DNA of 64,000 bases from Clostridia bacterium (GTDB taxonomy: Bacteria; Bacillota; Clostridia; Caldicoprobacterales; Caldicoprobacteraceae). The stretch's first letter is position 1; the number at the start of each line of letters is the position of its first letter. The position numbers and the translations under genes are program-made. The notes beneath the pieces were generated by a model. That model saw only the letters and a program-made list of their open reading frames with translations, had not been told where the DNA came from and ran no database searches. Location: contig PKRC01000001.1 of NCBI GenBank assembly GCA_017577715.1, forward strand, positions 209,819-273,818, given 5' to 3'. Shown one piece after another: positions 1 through 8,639 of the stretch.

Positions 1-369
1 CTGTATCGGGTGATATACGACGCCATAGAAGATATAAAGGCTGCCATAAAGGGCATGCTTGAACCCACCTACCGTGAGGTGGTGCTTGGACAGGCAGAAG
101 TGCGAACCACGTTTAGGATATCCGGAGTTGGGACGGTTGCTGGTTGTTATGTGACCAATGGAAAGATAATGAGAAACGCTAAGGTACGCATTATTAGGGA
201 TGGTATAGTGGTTCACGAGGGGCAAATAGCCTCTCTCAAGCGATTTAAAGATGATGTCAGGGAAGTAGCAGCCGGTTACGAGTGCGGTGTAGGCATAAGC
301 AATTTCAATGACATAAAGGAAGGCGATATAATTGAGGCCTTCACCGAGGAAGAAGTTCAGAATGAATGA
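1..369 (+). CDS. infB: Translation initiation factor IF-2, C-terminal end (partial)
   Basis: The reading frame is open from the first base, so this is the last 122 residues of a gene that starts outside the window. The translated end matches the C-terminal domain of IF-2, which binds the formylmethionine end of initiator tRNA on the 30S subunit: key stretches are EVVLGQAEVRTTF, the GTVAGCYVTNGKI turn and the final GDIIEAF. IF-2 is a GTPase that joins the ribosomal subunits at initiation; the GTPase domain is not in view. The next gene, rbfA, follows after a few bases, the usual nusA-infB-rbfA arrangement in Bacillota. The identification is firm, but only this domain can be judged. Confidence 0.95.
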   Translation: MYRVIYDAIEDIKAAIKGMLEPTYREVVLGQAEVRTTFRISGVGTVAGCYVTNGKIMRNAKVRIIRDGIVVHEGQIASLKRFKDDVREVAAGYECGVGISNFNDIKEGDIIEAFTEEEVQNE

Positions 370-387
370 GAAGTGCGGGTGGTGGAT

Positions 388-753
388 ATGTCTTATCAGA
401 GAGCACAGAGAATAGCTGAAGAGATAAAAAGGGAGTTAAGCGATATAATGCGCAACCACGTAAAGGACCCTCGCGTTACCAACATGGCATCTGTAGTAAA
501 AGTTGACGTATCAAAAGATTTACGCCATGCCAAGATATACGTCAGCGTACTTGGAGACAAAGAAGAAAAGCGGAAGACCATGGAAGGGCTGGATCGCGCA
601 ACTGGATTTATACGGAAGGAACTGGGACAGAGGCTGGGCTTGAGATATGTTCCCGAAATATCTTTCGTATTAGATGAATCCATAGAATATAGCATACGTA
701 TAGCCCAAAAGATTGACGAGCTGATGAAAAAGGAACAGGATGTGAATCAATGA
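388..753 (+). CDS. rbfA: Ribosome-binding factor A
   Basis: RbfA is a small KH-like protein that binds the 30S subunit and helps mature the 5' end of 16S rRNA, especially in the cold. The protein is about 121 residues, normal for the family, with the typical N-terminus MSYQRAQRIAEEIKREL and the core VTNMASVVKVDVSKDLRHAKIYVS. I chose ATG 388 because it aligns with the family start; an in-frame GTG at 373 would add five residues. It lies directly after infB, and its stop overlaps the ATG of the next gene (ATGA), which indicates translational coupling. Confidence 0.93.
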   Translation: MSYQRAQRIAEEIKRELSDIMRNHVKDPRVTNMASVVKVDVSKDLRHAKIYVSVLGDKEEKRKTMEGLDRATGFIRKELGQRLGLRYVPEISFVLDESIEYSIRIAQKIDELMKKEQDVNQ

Positions 754-1733
754 GAGCCGTTAAGATGATGCCCATCATAGAAGCCTTAAAACGCGGAAAG
801 CGGTTTGCCGTCATAGCTCACATATTTCCTGATGGCGATACCATTGGTTCTTGTCTCGCACTGGCCAATTTTTTGATGGACCATGGTAAAACAGTTGAGC
901 TTTTTTGCCATGATGCTCCGCCCGAAAACCTGGCCTTTTTGCCCGGCATCCAAAACTTCATAAGGCCAGGCCAAAATGGTCAAGCCAAGTCGGACGCTTA
1001 TGATGCTGTGGTGTGCCTGGATTGCAGCGACGAGGGGAGGCTGGGAGATGCCGCCTATTTTCTAGAGCAGGCATCCTGCACCATAAACATCGATCATCAC
1101 GCTACCAACACCGTGTATGCTGACATTAATTTTGTGGAACCGGAAGCCTCTTCAACCTCCGAGCTGGTCTTTGACCTTATACAGGAAATGGACAACAATT
1201 ATTTTTCCTTAGCGGTCTATGAGGCTATATATACCGGTATCGCCACCGATACGGGGAACTTCGGGTTTAGCAATACCACTCCAGCAGCCCATCGCATAGC
1301 GGCTCAGGCCATCGAATACGGCCTTGATGTGGATAAATTAACCAGGGCATTGTTTAGAAATACCACCGAGGCCAGGGTGAGGTTGTTAGCAAAGGCGCTG
1401 AGTTCGCTGGAGATGCATTGTGACGACAGGGTGGCTTTTTTGACGGTGAGCAGGAGTATGCTGGAAGAGGTAGGTCTGGATGTCAACGATGCCGATGGCA
1501 TAGTCAACTACGGCATAGACATCGTAGGGGTGGAGTGTGCGGCGCTGTTTAAGGAGATCGAGAAAGGTAGGACCAAGGTTAGCTTGCGCACCAAGGGCGT
1601 GGTTGATGCAAGCGCCTTGGCAGCCAGGTTTGGTGGAGGTGGTCATGCACGGGCAGCCGGCTGTTTGATAAACGCCAGCATAGAACAGGCAAAAGAGCAG
1701 ATCCTAGAAGCGCTTAAATCCATGCTGGGATGA
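750..1733 (+). CDS. nrnA: Bifunctional oligoribonuclease/PAP phosphatase, DHH family
   Basis: This 327-residue protein is a DHH-DHHA1 phosphoesterase of the NrnA type. Family members degrade 2-5 nt RNA fragments and dephosphorylate 3'-phosphoadenosine 5'-phosphate in the cytoplasm. Visible motifs are HIFPDGD near residue 25, CLDCSD (motif II), IDHHATN (the DHH motif) and, in the C-terminal DHHA1 domain, the glycine-rich GGGGHARAAG that binds substrate. The start overlaps the rbfA stop by four bases. The order rbfA-nrnA-truB is conserved in Clostridia. Which of the two activities dominates cannot be told from sequence. Confidence 0.92.
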   Translation: MRAVKMMPIIEALKRGKRFAVIAHIFPDGDTIGSCLALANFLMDHGKTVELFCHDAPPENLAFLPGIQNFIRPGQNGQAKSDAYDAVVCLDCSDEGRLGDAAYFLEQASCTINIDHHATNTVYADINFVEPEASSTSELVFDLIQEMDNNYFSLAVYEAIYTGIATDTGNFGFSNTTPAAHRIAAQAIEYGLDVDKLTRALFRNTTEARVRLLAKALSSLEMHCDDRVAFLTVSRSMLEEVGLDVNDADGIVNYGIDIVGVECAALFKEIEKGRTKVSLRTKGVVDASALAARFGGGGHARAAGCLINASIEQAKEQILEALKSMLG

Positions 1734-1753
1734 AAAGGGGTTAGAACATCGGT

Positions 1754-2662
1754 ATGGATGGAGTTATTAACGTCCTGAAACCACCGGGGATGACCTCCAG
1801 CGATGTGGTGGTGTACCTTCGCAGGTTGCTTAAGGTAAAGAAAGTAGGCCATACAGGTACTTTAGATCCGGGAGCTGCCGGCGTCCTGCTCGTCTGCATT
1901 GGCAAGGCCACCAGAGTGGCTAGCCTCATGCTTGAACAGGACAAGGCCTATCGCTGCGAGATGATATTGGGAGCCGAGACCGATACTCTGGATTCGTATG
2001 GGCGTGTCATCTGGGTATCCCATGATTATCCCAGCTTTGAGGATATAAAGAGGGTATTTGATGAATTTCAGGGGTCCATCAAGCAGTTTCCTCCCATGTA
2101 TTCGGCTATAAAGTACAGGGGCAGAAAGCTTTATGAGTATGCGCGGCAAGGACAGCGGCTGGATACCTCGAAGCTGGAAAGAGAAGTGACCATCTATCGA
2201 AATACCATACTGCAATACCAGCCACCTAATAGAGTTCTGTTTGAGGTTGAGTGTTCCAAAGGCACTTATATACGTTCGCTATGCCGCGACATAGGACGCC
2301 GGCTGGGTTGCGGCGCATATATGGGCTTTTTGTTGAGGTACCGCACAGGAAGCCATACCATCGATGATTCCCATACCCTGTGGGAAATCGAGGAATACCT
2401 CTTAAAGGGGAAACTGAATGAAATTCTCATACCTACGGATGAAGCCCTCAAAGGTTATAGGAGGGTGGATGTTCCCTCCGCATACTATAATAAGTTGATC
2501 AACGGCAATCCTATCAGGTTAGCCAGACAGGACCTGAAATTTGACCAATTGGGCCATCAGGTCCCCATAAGGGTATACTGCAGGGAGCAGTTCATAGGAA
2601 TAGGCGTGGTCAAATTGGAGGAGGATTATATCCACATAAAAATGGACAAAGTGCTGGTGTAA
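1754..2662 (+). CDS. truB: tRNA pseudouridine(55) synthase
   Basis: TruB makes the conserved pseudouridine at position 55 of the tRNA T-loop. The 302-residue protein starts MDGVINVLKPPGMTS and carries the catalytic block GHTGTLDPGAAGVL, in which the aspartate is the nucleophile. The conserved YSAIKYRGRKLYEYARQG and CSKGTYIRSLCRDIG motifs follow, and the C-terminal part resembles the short PUA-like tail of bacterial TruB. It sits 20 bp after nrnA and 10 bp before ribF, in a compact operon. Confidence 0.96.
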   Translation: MDGVINVLKPPGMTSSDVVVYLRRLLKVKKVGHTGTLDPGAAGVLLVCIGKATRVASLMLEQDKAYRCEMILGAETDTLDSYGRVIWVSHDYPSFEDIKRVFDEFQGSIKQFPPMYSAIKYRGRKLYEYARQGQRLDTSKLEREVTIYRNTILQYQPPNRVLFEVECSKGTYIRSLCRDIGRRLGCGAYMGFLLRYRTGSHTIDDSHTLWEIEEYLLKGKLNEILIPTDEALKGYRRVDVPSAYYNKLINGNPIRLARQDLKFDQLGHQVPIRVYCREQFIGIGVVKLEEDYIHIKMDKVLV

Positions 2663-2672
2663 GGGGGAGGCT

Positions 2673-3617
2673 ATGCAGGTTATATTCAATGAAAAAGATG
2701 ATCATTCTCTAAGACATCCTGTAGTCCTGGCACTGGGTACATTTGATGGCATTCATAAGGGACATCAGGCCTTAATTAGGCGTTTAATAGAGCTAAAGCG
2801 ACGTTATGGCTATACCACGATGGTATATACATTCAAGCGACATCCTTTGGGCTGCTTGCCACCTTACAAGGCACCGCCTCAAATCATGAACCTCAACAAG
2901 AAGATACTGGAGTTCCACCGTATGGGCATAGACATTCTTGTCCTCAATGATTTCAACGAGGATTTTGCTCGTACTGCGCCTCGGGAATTCATACAGCAGC
3001 ACTTACTTGAAAAATATGATGTGCGCTTTATTGTGGTGGGGTATAACTATCGCTTTGGCCATAATGGAAGTGGCGATACCCAGCTTTTAATGCAAATGGG
3101 TAAGGAAATGGGATTTAAAGTGGTGGTGGTGCCTCCTGTCAAAGTGGGAGGAAAGGTGGTTAGCAGCAGTTTAATTCGCGAGACCATCCAACAGGGGGAT
3201 GTGGCCGGGGCATGGCGGTATCTTGGGAGGCCTTATTCCATAAATGGCCGAATAGTCCGCGGAGCTGGGCGGGGTAAAAATCTGGGCTATCCCACTGCCA
3301 ATCTGGATATCGGCCACAAACATATAGTAATCCCCAGATTTGGGGTGTACCTGACGCGCTGTAATCTTGAGGGACAATGGTTTTGGGGCGTCACCAATGT
3401 AGGCCAAAACCCCACCTTTGAACAGTCGGGATTACATATAGAAAGCTTTTTCCTGGATTATCGAGGTGGTGAACTGTACGGCAAGCGCGCCAGGCTGTAT
3501 TTTTTGAAATACATAAGGGAGGAAAAGCGGTTTCCGTCGCAGGAGGAGTTGATACGCCAGATGGAACGCGATATATCTGTAGCTAAAAATCTCATTTACA
3601 AAAGGTGCAAGGTATGA
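2673..3617 (+). CDS. ribF: Bifunctional riboflavin kinase/FAD synthetase
   Basis: RibF converts riboflavin to FMN and then FMN to FAD. The 314-residue protein has both expected domains: an N-terminal nucleotidyltransferase with LGTFDGIHKGHQALI and later SSSLIRETI, and a C-terminal riboflavin kinase domain with GRIVRGAGRGKNLGYPTANLD and the NVGQNPTF motif. An RBS (gggggagg) precedes the ATG. It completes the truB-ribF-rpsO order typical of Bacillota. Confidence 0.96.
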   Translation: MQVIFNEKDDHSLRHPVVLALGTFDGIHKGHQALIRRLIELKRRYGYTTMVYTFKRHPLGCLPPYKAPPQIMNLNKKILEFHRMGIDILVLNDFNEDFARTAPREFIQQHLLEKYDVRFIVVGYNYRFGHNGSGDTQLLMQMGKEMGFKVVVVPPVKVGGKVVSSSLIRETIQQGDVAGAWRYLGRPYSINGRIVRGAGRGKNLGYPTANLDIGHKHIVIPRFGVYLTRCNLEGQWFWGVTNVGQNPTFEQSGLHIESFFLDYRGGELYGKRARLYFLKYIREEKRFPSQEELIRQMERDISVAKNLIYKRCKV

Positions 3618-3647
3618 TAAAATAATCTTTGGATTGCCAACCACTTC

Positions 3648-3680
3648 CTTGGTTTTACGTGCCTCCGGCGTAATACTAAG
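3648..3680 (+). promoter_or_regulatory. Hairpin in the rpsO leader, candidate S15 autoregulatory site
   Basis: Bases 3648-3659 pair with 3669-3680 in a 12-bp stem with one G-T wobble and one mismatch, around a 9-base loop (TGCCTCCGG). No T-run follows, so it is not an intrinsic terminator. It lies in the roughly 100-nt leader between ribF and the rpsO ribosome binding site (GGAGGTGA, 3708-3715). S15 represses its own mRNA through leader structures in several bacterial groups, and the structures differ between phyla. The hairpin is seen directly; its regulatory role is inferred from position. Confidence 0.5.
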
Positions 3681-3722
3681 GTTGTGGCGGTTATATTGGA
3701 ATGCAATGGAGGTGACGAAGGA

Positions 3723-3986
3723 ATGGACAAAGAACTTAAAAAGCAGATCATCGATGCCTATAAGCTCCATGAGAATGATACCGGATCTCCGGAAGTACAG
3801 ATTGCCTTGCTTACTGAAAGGATCAATCATTTGACCGAGCATCTTAAGGTGCACAAGAAAGACCATCATTCTCGTAGAGGGCTTCTCATGATGGTAGGTA
3901 GGAGACGCGCTTTGCTCAATTACCTCATGAAGAAGGATGTGGAGCGGTACCGGGCTATTGTATCAAAGCTTAATTTGAGAAAATAG
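3723..3986 (+). CDS. rpsO: 30S ribosomal protein S15
   Basis: S15 is an early-binding protein of the 30S platform that contacts 16S rRNA helices 20-22. The protein is 87 residues, close to the usual 88-89, with the family motifs GSPEVQIALLTERI, HLKVHKKDHHSRRGL and MVGRRRALLNYL. ATG 3723 is preceded by a perfect GGAGGTGA seven bases upstream, so the longer reading from GTG 3684 is rejected. A hairpin stands in its leader, a terminator follows, and pnp is next, as in most bacteria. Confidence 0.97.
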   Translation: MDKELKKQIIDAYKLHENDTGSPEVQIALLTERINHLTEHLKVHKKDHHSRRGLLMMVGRRRALLNYLMKKDVERYRAIVSKLNLRK

Positions 3987-3997
3987 ATATGGAAGGT

Positions 3998-4017
3998 GGA
4001 GCGGGGATGCCCGCTCC
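3998..4017 (+). terminator. Hairpin terminator after rpsO
   Basis: GGAGCGGG (3998-4005) pairs perfectly with CCCGCTCC (4010-4017) around the tetraloop GATG, 11 bp after the rpsO stop. The downstream ATTGCTTATT is only moderately T-rich, so termination may be partial and some transcripts may continue into pnp. The 180 bases that follow up to pnp hold no gene and no convincing promoter. Confidence 0.65.
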
Positions 4018-4216
4018 ATTGCTTATTATGCATCTGTTTAATAATGGCAGCCGAGTTAAAGCATATGCTCCTTTATCTTCATGGAGCATTTAGCTGGGAA
4101 TGATGGTAAGAGTTGAGAAAATAAAATGGGATAAACCAAGCAAACTAAGTATAGTTTAATTTTGCATAAAACTTCTTACAGCCTAAACAATTTTAACGAA
4201 GAAAGGAGATGAATCC

Positions 4217-6400
4217 TTGGGAATGGAACACAGGATATATACCACAGAGGTTGCAGGCACCAAAATTACGGTTGAGGTAGGAAAGCTGGCTGAACAAGCT
4301 AATGGTGCTTGTACGGTACAGTGCGGCGACACCGTAGTGTTCGTATCTGCTACAGCGTCCGATGAACCCAGGGAAGGGATAGACTTCTTCCCGCTTACCG
4401 TCGATTTCGAGGAAAAGCTGTACGCTGTAGGGCGTATCCCTGGTGGCTTTATCAAAAGGGAGGGTAAACCCACCGATAAGGCCATATTGACGGCCAGGCT
4501 GATCGACAGGCCCTTGAGGCCCTTGTTCCCTAAAGGATACCGTAACGACGTCCATGTGGTGGCCATGGCATTATCGGTAGACCCCGACTATCCGCCCGAT
4601 GTGTTTGCTATGCTGGGTTCCTCCATCGCGTTGAGTATCTCGGATATTCCCTTCCTTGGTCCCACTGGTTCGGTAGCTGTGGGAATGGTGGATGGGCAAT
4701 TCATCATCAATCCCACCAGCCAGCAGAGGGAAAAGAGTAAGCTGCATCTTATCGTTTCAGGCACCAAAGACGCCATACTCATGGTAGAGGCTGGAGCCAA
4801 TGAAGTGACCGAGGCCGAGATGGTTGAGGCGATAATGTTTGCTCACCAGTATATCAAGCAGCTGGTGGAGTTCCAGGAAAGGATCGTTCAAGAGGTTGGG
4901 AAGCCCAAACGGATAGGCCAGCTGTATGCGCCCGATCCCGAGGTTGAAGCGCAGGTAAGGGAATACGCTACCGAAAAGATAAGGGAAGCAGTCAAAACTG
5001 TCGACAAGCGGGAACGGGAGCAAAGGATGAGCGCTTTGCAAAAAGAAGTGCTAGAGCATTTTGCAGAAACCTTTCCTGAAAAGGAAGCCGATATCAAGGA
5101 AGTTATCAACATAATAACCAAAGAAGTGGTCCGCAACATGATACTCAAAGAGGGCATAAGGCCCGATGGAAGGGGTCCCAAGGACATCCGTCCTATACAC
5201 TGCGAAGTGGGGCTGCTGCCGCGTACCCATGGTTCGGCGTTGTTCCAGCGTGGGCAGACTCAGGTGCTAACCACCTGTACGTTGGGGGCGCTGGGCGATG
5301 TACAGGTATTGGATGGGCTGTGGGAAGAGGACTTTAAACGCTACATGCATCATTACAACTTCCCGCCTTATAGCGTGGGCGAGGCGCGGCCAATGAGGGG
5401 ACCGGGAAGGCGAGAGATAGGCCACGGCGCATTGGCAGAAAGGGCGCTGGAGCCTATGATTCCCAGCGAAGAAGAGTTCCCATACACCATACGTTTGGTC
5501 TCAGAGGTTATGAGCTCCAATGGTTCCACGTCTCAGGCCAGCGTATGCGGAAGCACATTAGCCCTCATGGATGCTGGGGTACCCATAAAAGCGCCGGTAG
5601 CTGGGATAGCAATGGGATTAATAAAGGACGACGAGACCGGTCAAGTGGTGATACTATCTGATATCCAGGGCTTGGAGGATGCTACAGGTGATATGGACTT
5701 CAAAGTGGCAGGTACTGCAAAAGGGATTACCGCAATACAGATGGACATTAAGATAATGGGCATTGACCGGTATATACTAGAAAAAGCTCTGGAACAGGCA
5801 CGGGAAGGACGCCTATATATACTAGAGAAGATGTTGCAGGTCATCTCCGAGCCCAGAAAAGAGGTATCGCGTTTTGCGCCGAAGATCATATCCACTACCA
5901 TTAGTCCTGACAAGATCAGAGACGTAATTGGCCCTGGCGGTAAGACCATCAACAAGATAATAAGCGAAACCAATGTAAAGATAGATATACGCGAGGACGG
6001 AAGAATATATATTTACTCGCCCAACATAGAGGATGCTAGAAGAGCGCTGACAATGATAGAAAACATAACCAGGGATGTAGAAGTGGGGCAGATCTATTCC
6101 GGAAAAGTGCTGCGAATTACCGATTTTGGTGCCTTTGTCGAGATACTGCCGGGGAAGGAAGGCTTGGTCCACATATCCAAACTAGCGCACGAAAGGGTCA
6201 GACGGGTTGAGGATGTAGTAAAGGTAGGCGATGAGATTACCGTTAAAGTGACGGATATCGATGAGTTAGGGCGCATCACCCTTTCAAGAAAGGATGTCTT
6301 ACCACCTCCCCCAAAGAGCGAGGTGATAAAGCGAGGACCTCAACATCATCAGCGCAGAGCAGGTAGCACTCCTAATCCGATAAGGAGACACCATAAATAA
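4217..6400 (+). CDS. pnp: Polyribonucleotide nucleotidyltransferase (PNPase)
   Basis: PNPase is the phosphorolytic 3'-5' exoribonuclease of the RNA degradation machinery. The 727-residue protein has two RNase PH domains separated by an all-alpha linker, then a KH domain (IGPGGKTINKIISE, about residue 575) and an S1 RNA-binding domain (GQIYSGKVLRITDFGAFVEI, about residue 620). The catalytic second PH half is intact (SNGSTSQASVCG, SDIQGLEDATGDMDFKVAG). TTG 4217 is chosen because AAAGGAGATG lies at the right distance; ATG 4223, two codons on, is possible. A strong bidirectional-looking terminator overlaps the stop. Confidence 0.97.
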   Translation: MGMEHRIYTTEVAGTKITVEVGKLAEQANGACTVQCGDTVVFVSATASDEPREGIDFFPLTVDFEEKLYAVGRIPGGFIKREGKPTDKAILTARLIDRPLRPLFPKGYRNDVHVVAMALSVDPDYPPDVFAMLGSSIALSISDIPFLGPTGSVAVGMVDGQFIINPTSQQREKSKLHLIVSGTKDAILMVEAGANEVTEAEMVEAIMFAHQYIKQLVEFQERIVQEVGKPKRIGQLYAPDPEVEAQVREYATEKIREAVKTVDKREREQRMSALQKEVLEHFAETFPEKEADIKEVINIITKEVVRNMILKEGIRPDGRGPKDIRPIHCEVGLLPRTHGSALFQRGQTQVLTTCTLGALGDVQVLDGLWEEDFKRYMHHYNFPPYSVGEARPMRGPGRREIGHGALAERALEPMIPSEEEFPYTIRLVSEVMSSNGSTSQASVCGSTLALMDAGVPIKAPVAGIAMGLIKDDETGQVVILSDIQGLEDATGDMDFKVAGTAKGITAIQMDIKIMGIDRYILEKALEQAREGRLYILEKMLQVISEPRKEVSRFAPKIISTTISPDKIRDVIGPGGKTINKIISETNVKIDIREDGRIYIYSPNIEDARRALTMIENITRDVEVGQIYSGKVLRITDFGAFVEILPGKEGLVHISKLAHERVRRVEDVVKVGDEITVKVTDIDELGRITLSRKDVLPPPPKSEVIKRGPQHHQRRAGSTPNPIRRHHK

Positions 6401-6435
6401 AACATAAACTGTTAAAAACAGTTTATGTTTTATTT
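6395..6435 (+). terminator. Terminator after pnp
   Basis: A 17-bp perfect inverted repeat (6395-6411 with 6419-6435, loop ttaaaaa) includes the pnp stop codon and runs into a T-rich stretch (tatttttatc). The A-rich 5' arm would let it work in both directions. Confidence 0.85.
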
Positions 6436-6449
6436 ATTTTTATCATATA

Positions 6450-6504
6450 TCTTTTCACCCGTTGAATACTTATTAATGGAATATTTTATTCAGGGGTGAA
6501 AAGA
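6450..6504 (+). promoter_or_regulatory. Inverted repeat that pairs with the deacetylase ribosome binding site
   Basis: TCTTTTCACCC (6450-6460) is the exact reverse complement of GGGTGAAAAGA (6494-6504), 33 bases apart. The right arm contains the GGGGTGA ribosome binding site of the gene starting at 6509, so if both arms are transcribed the RNA could hide that site. Alternatively it is a DNA operator. The repeat is certain; function is inferred. Confidence 0.45.
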
Positions 6505-6508
6505 TTTT

Positions 6509-7219
6509 ATGATCATCGTCTTGAGGAAAAGAACGCTTGTACTATGCTTTGCAGCAGTTGTGCTGGTAATGTTCATCTTATATTCAGGCCGCGGTGAGTC
6601 GCTTTACGTGCTTAATTATCTATCGTCAGGAAATCCGATATATAAAGGTGATGCATCACAACCGAGAGTAGCCTTTGAATGTAACGTGGTATGGGGGACC
6701 GAATATTTGCCCGCAATGCTCGATATATTCAAGCAACATGGCATAAAGATCACCTTTTTTATAGGGGGACAATGGGCTGAGGGAAATCCCGAACTGCTCA
6801 AGAGGATAGTACAGGAAGGGCATGAACTGGGTAACCACGGTTATAGCCATAAGTACCACAGCAAGCTCACCCTAGAACAAAATCGCCAGGAGATAATGAA
6901 GGCTGAGGAAGTCATAGAAAGGATAACGGGCGTTAAGACCCGCCTTTTTGCACCCCCTTATGGTGATTTCAACCGTACCACATTACAGGCTGCTCAGTCC
7001 CTGGGATACAAGACCATAATGTGGAGCATTGATACCATTGATTGGAGAGGCGACGGGGTGGACAGCATAATCAAGAGGGTGTTTAAAAATCCCCACAACG
7101 GCGCTTTCATCTTGATGCATCCCACCGAAGATACTGTAAAGGCGCTGCCGGTTATCATAAGCGGCCTTCGCCAGAGAGGTTACGAGATCGTACGTATATC
7201 CGACTTACTGGATGAATAA
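6509..7219 (+). CDS. Polysaccharide deacetylase family protein (YlxY/PdaB type)
   Basis: The 236-residue protein begins with a membrane anchor or signal segment (about residues 7-24) followed by a NodB-homology domain that would act outside the membrane on peptidoglycan-type N-acetyl sugars. Metal-binding motifs differ from the classical TFDD: the first motif is ALECNVVWG, so the first aspartate is missing, while HELGNHGYSH (metal-binding H-x3-H) and RLFAPPYGDFN are present, and the terminal LMHPT supplies the last histidine. In Bacillus the gene in this position (pnp-ylxY-mlpA) is ylxY. The changed first motif suggests reduced or altered activity. Confidence 0.85.
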   Translation: MIIVLRKRTLVLCFAAVVLVMFILYSGRGESLYVLNYLSSGNPIYKGDASQPRVAFECNVVWGTEYLPAMLDIFKQHGIKITFFIGGQWAEGNPELLKRIVQEGHELGNHGYSHKYHSKLTLEQNRQEIMKAEEVIERITGVKTRLFAPPYGDFNRTTLQAAQSLGYKTIMWSIDTIDWRGDGVDSIIKRVFKNPHNGAFILMHPTEDTVKALPVIISGLRQRGYEIVRISDLLDE

Positions 7220-7294
7220 AAACCGTATAGAAGAACCTCTGGTATTTTTGATAAAATACTCTAAAAAGAAAGTTAAATGGGAAAGGTGAAATGG

Positions 7295-8560
7295 ATGTAT
7301 AAGAGGTATCAACTCGACAATGGGATACGAGTCATAACAGAAGAGATTCCCCATTTCCGTTCTGTGTCCATAGGCATATGGTTTGCGTCAGGATCCATTT
7401 ATGAGGATTTTGAAAACAGCGGAATACCTCATTTTATAGAGCACATGCTCTTTAAAGGCACCAAAAACCGCTCTGCCAAACAGATTGCCCAGGCCATGGA
7501 TGCTGTGGGAGGGCAGCTCAACGCCTTTACTGCAAAGGAATGTACCTGCTATTACAGCAACGTAATCGATGAGCACCTGCCTCGAGCCATAGACGTCCTA
7601 TCGGATATGGTCATCAATTCATTGCTGGACCCGGTTGAGCTGGAAAAAGAAAAGGGCGTGGTGCTGGAGGAGATACTGATGTATGAAGATTCACCAGAGG
7701 ACCTAGCCCATGACCTATTGGTTGAAGCCCTGGTAGGCAGGCATCCGCTGGCCAATTCTATATTGGGAAGCCAGGAGTTTATACTTGGTCTCAACCGAGA
7801 AAAGCTGCTTTCTTTTCTGGATAGGAAATATTTGCCCCAAAACGCCGTAATATCCATAGCCGGCAACTTCGATGAAGGGCAGCTCATAGATTTGTTGGGC
7901 ACATTCTTTGGCGATTGGAAGAAGCAGTCAGATTATAATGTTGGACAAGCTATCGTTCCTCCGCCATTTTACCAGTCAAAGAACCTCTTCAAATGGAAGG
8001 ATATAGAGCAGGTACACCTGTGCATCGGGTATCCGGGAGTTCCGCTGGGACATGACGATGTGTATCCCCTCATGATATTCAACAACCTCCTGGGAGGGGG
8101 CATGAGCTCGCGGCTTTTCCAGAACATAAGGGAGGATAAGGGGCTAGTATATTCCGTCATGTCGTATCCGTCCTTTTACACCTGCGGAGGCCTGTTTACC
8201 ATCTATGCCAGCATGAAGCCTTCGCAGGCAAAAAGGGTGGCAGATTTGATCATGGAGGAAATACGAAAGATCAGGGTGGAAGGCATTTCTAACGATGAGT
8301 TCGATACCGCCAAGCAGCAACTGAAAGGCAACTACATTTTGGGGATGGAGAGCAGCAATAGCAGGATGAACGCCATAGGGAGGGCAGAGTTACTCTTAGG
8401 AGTGGTTAGGACGCCGGAAGAGGTCCTCGCCAAGATTGAAAATGTCACAATGGATGATGTGATGAGGGTGGTAGACCGGGTCCTATTGCCCGATACCATG
8501 GCCATTGCGGTGGTGGGCCGTGAAAACGTGCTGAACGGCACCGCTTATAATGGCGCTTGA
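7295..8560 (+). CDS. M16 family zinc peptidase (MlpA/PqqL type)
   Basis: This 421-residue protein is a pitrilysin-family metallopeptidase. The inverted zinc motif HFIEH near residue 48 and the downstream glutamate region EKGVVLEEILMYEDSPED are intact, so this is the catalytic subunit type. A second M16 lobe (GGGMSSRLFQNIREDKGLVYSV) follows. I chose ATG 7295 because AAAGGTGA lies five bases upstream; an in-frame ATG at 7277 has no ribosome site. It follows the deacetylase as mlpA follows ylxY in Bacillus. Its natural substrate is unknown. Confidence 0.9.
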   Translation: MYKRYQLDNGIRVITEEIPHFRSVSIGIWFASGSIYEDFENSGIPHFIEHMLFKGTKNRSAKQIAQAMDAVGGQLNAFTAKECTCYYSNVIDEHLPRAIDVLSDMVINSLLDPVELEKEKGVVLEEILMYEDSPEDLAHDLLVEALVGRHPLANSILGSQEFILGLNREKLLSFLDRKYLPQNAVISIAGNFDEGQLIDLLGTFFGDWKKQSDYNVGQAIVPPPFYQSKNLFKWKDIEQVHLCIGYPGVPLGHDDVYPLMIFNNLLGGGMSSRLFQNIREDKGLVYSVMSYPSFYTCGGLFTIYASMKPSQAKRVADLIMEEIRKIRVEGISNDEFDTAKQQLKGNYILGMESSNSRMNAIGRAELLLGVVRTPEEVLAKIENVTMDDVMRVVDRVLLPDTMAIAVVGRENVLNGTAYNGA

Positions 8561-8569
8561 TGTTGTAAC

Positions 8570-8598
8570 TTGCATAAAGTGTGGTGCCAGGATATAAT
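8570..8598 (+). promoter_or_regulatory. Sigma-A type promoter for miaB
   Basis: TTGCAT (8570-8575), a 17-bp spacer and a perfect TATAAT (8593-8598) lie 42 bp before the miaB start codon. It separates miaB-mutS-mutL-miaA from the upstream peptidase gene. Confidence 0.75.
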
Positions 8599-8639
8599 AA
8601 TCAATGAAATGCAAATAGGAAATGCAAAGGGAGGCAAAA

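Noticed and set aside
7242..7259. Palindrome GTATTTT-tgat-AAAATAC before the M16 gene as an operator
   Set aside because: It is a short A+T-rich palindrome that could arise by chance; it may just overlap a weak extended -10, and no second site supports it.
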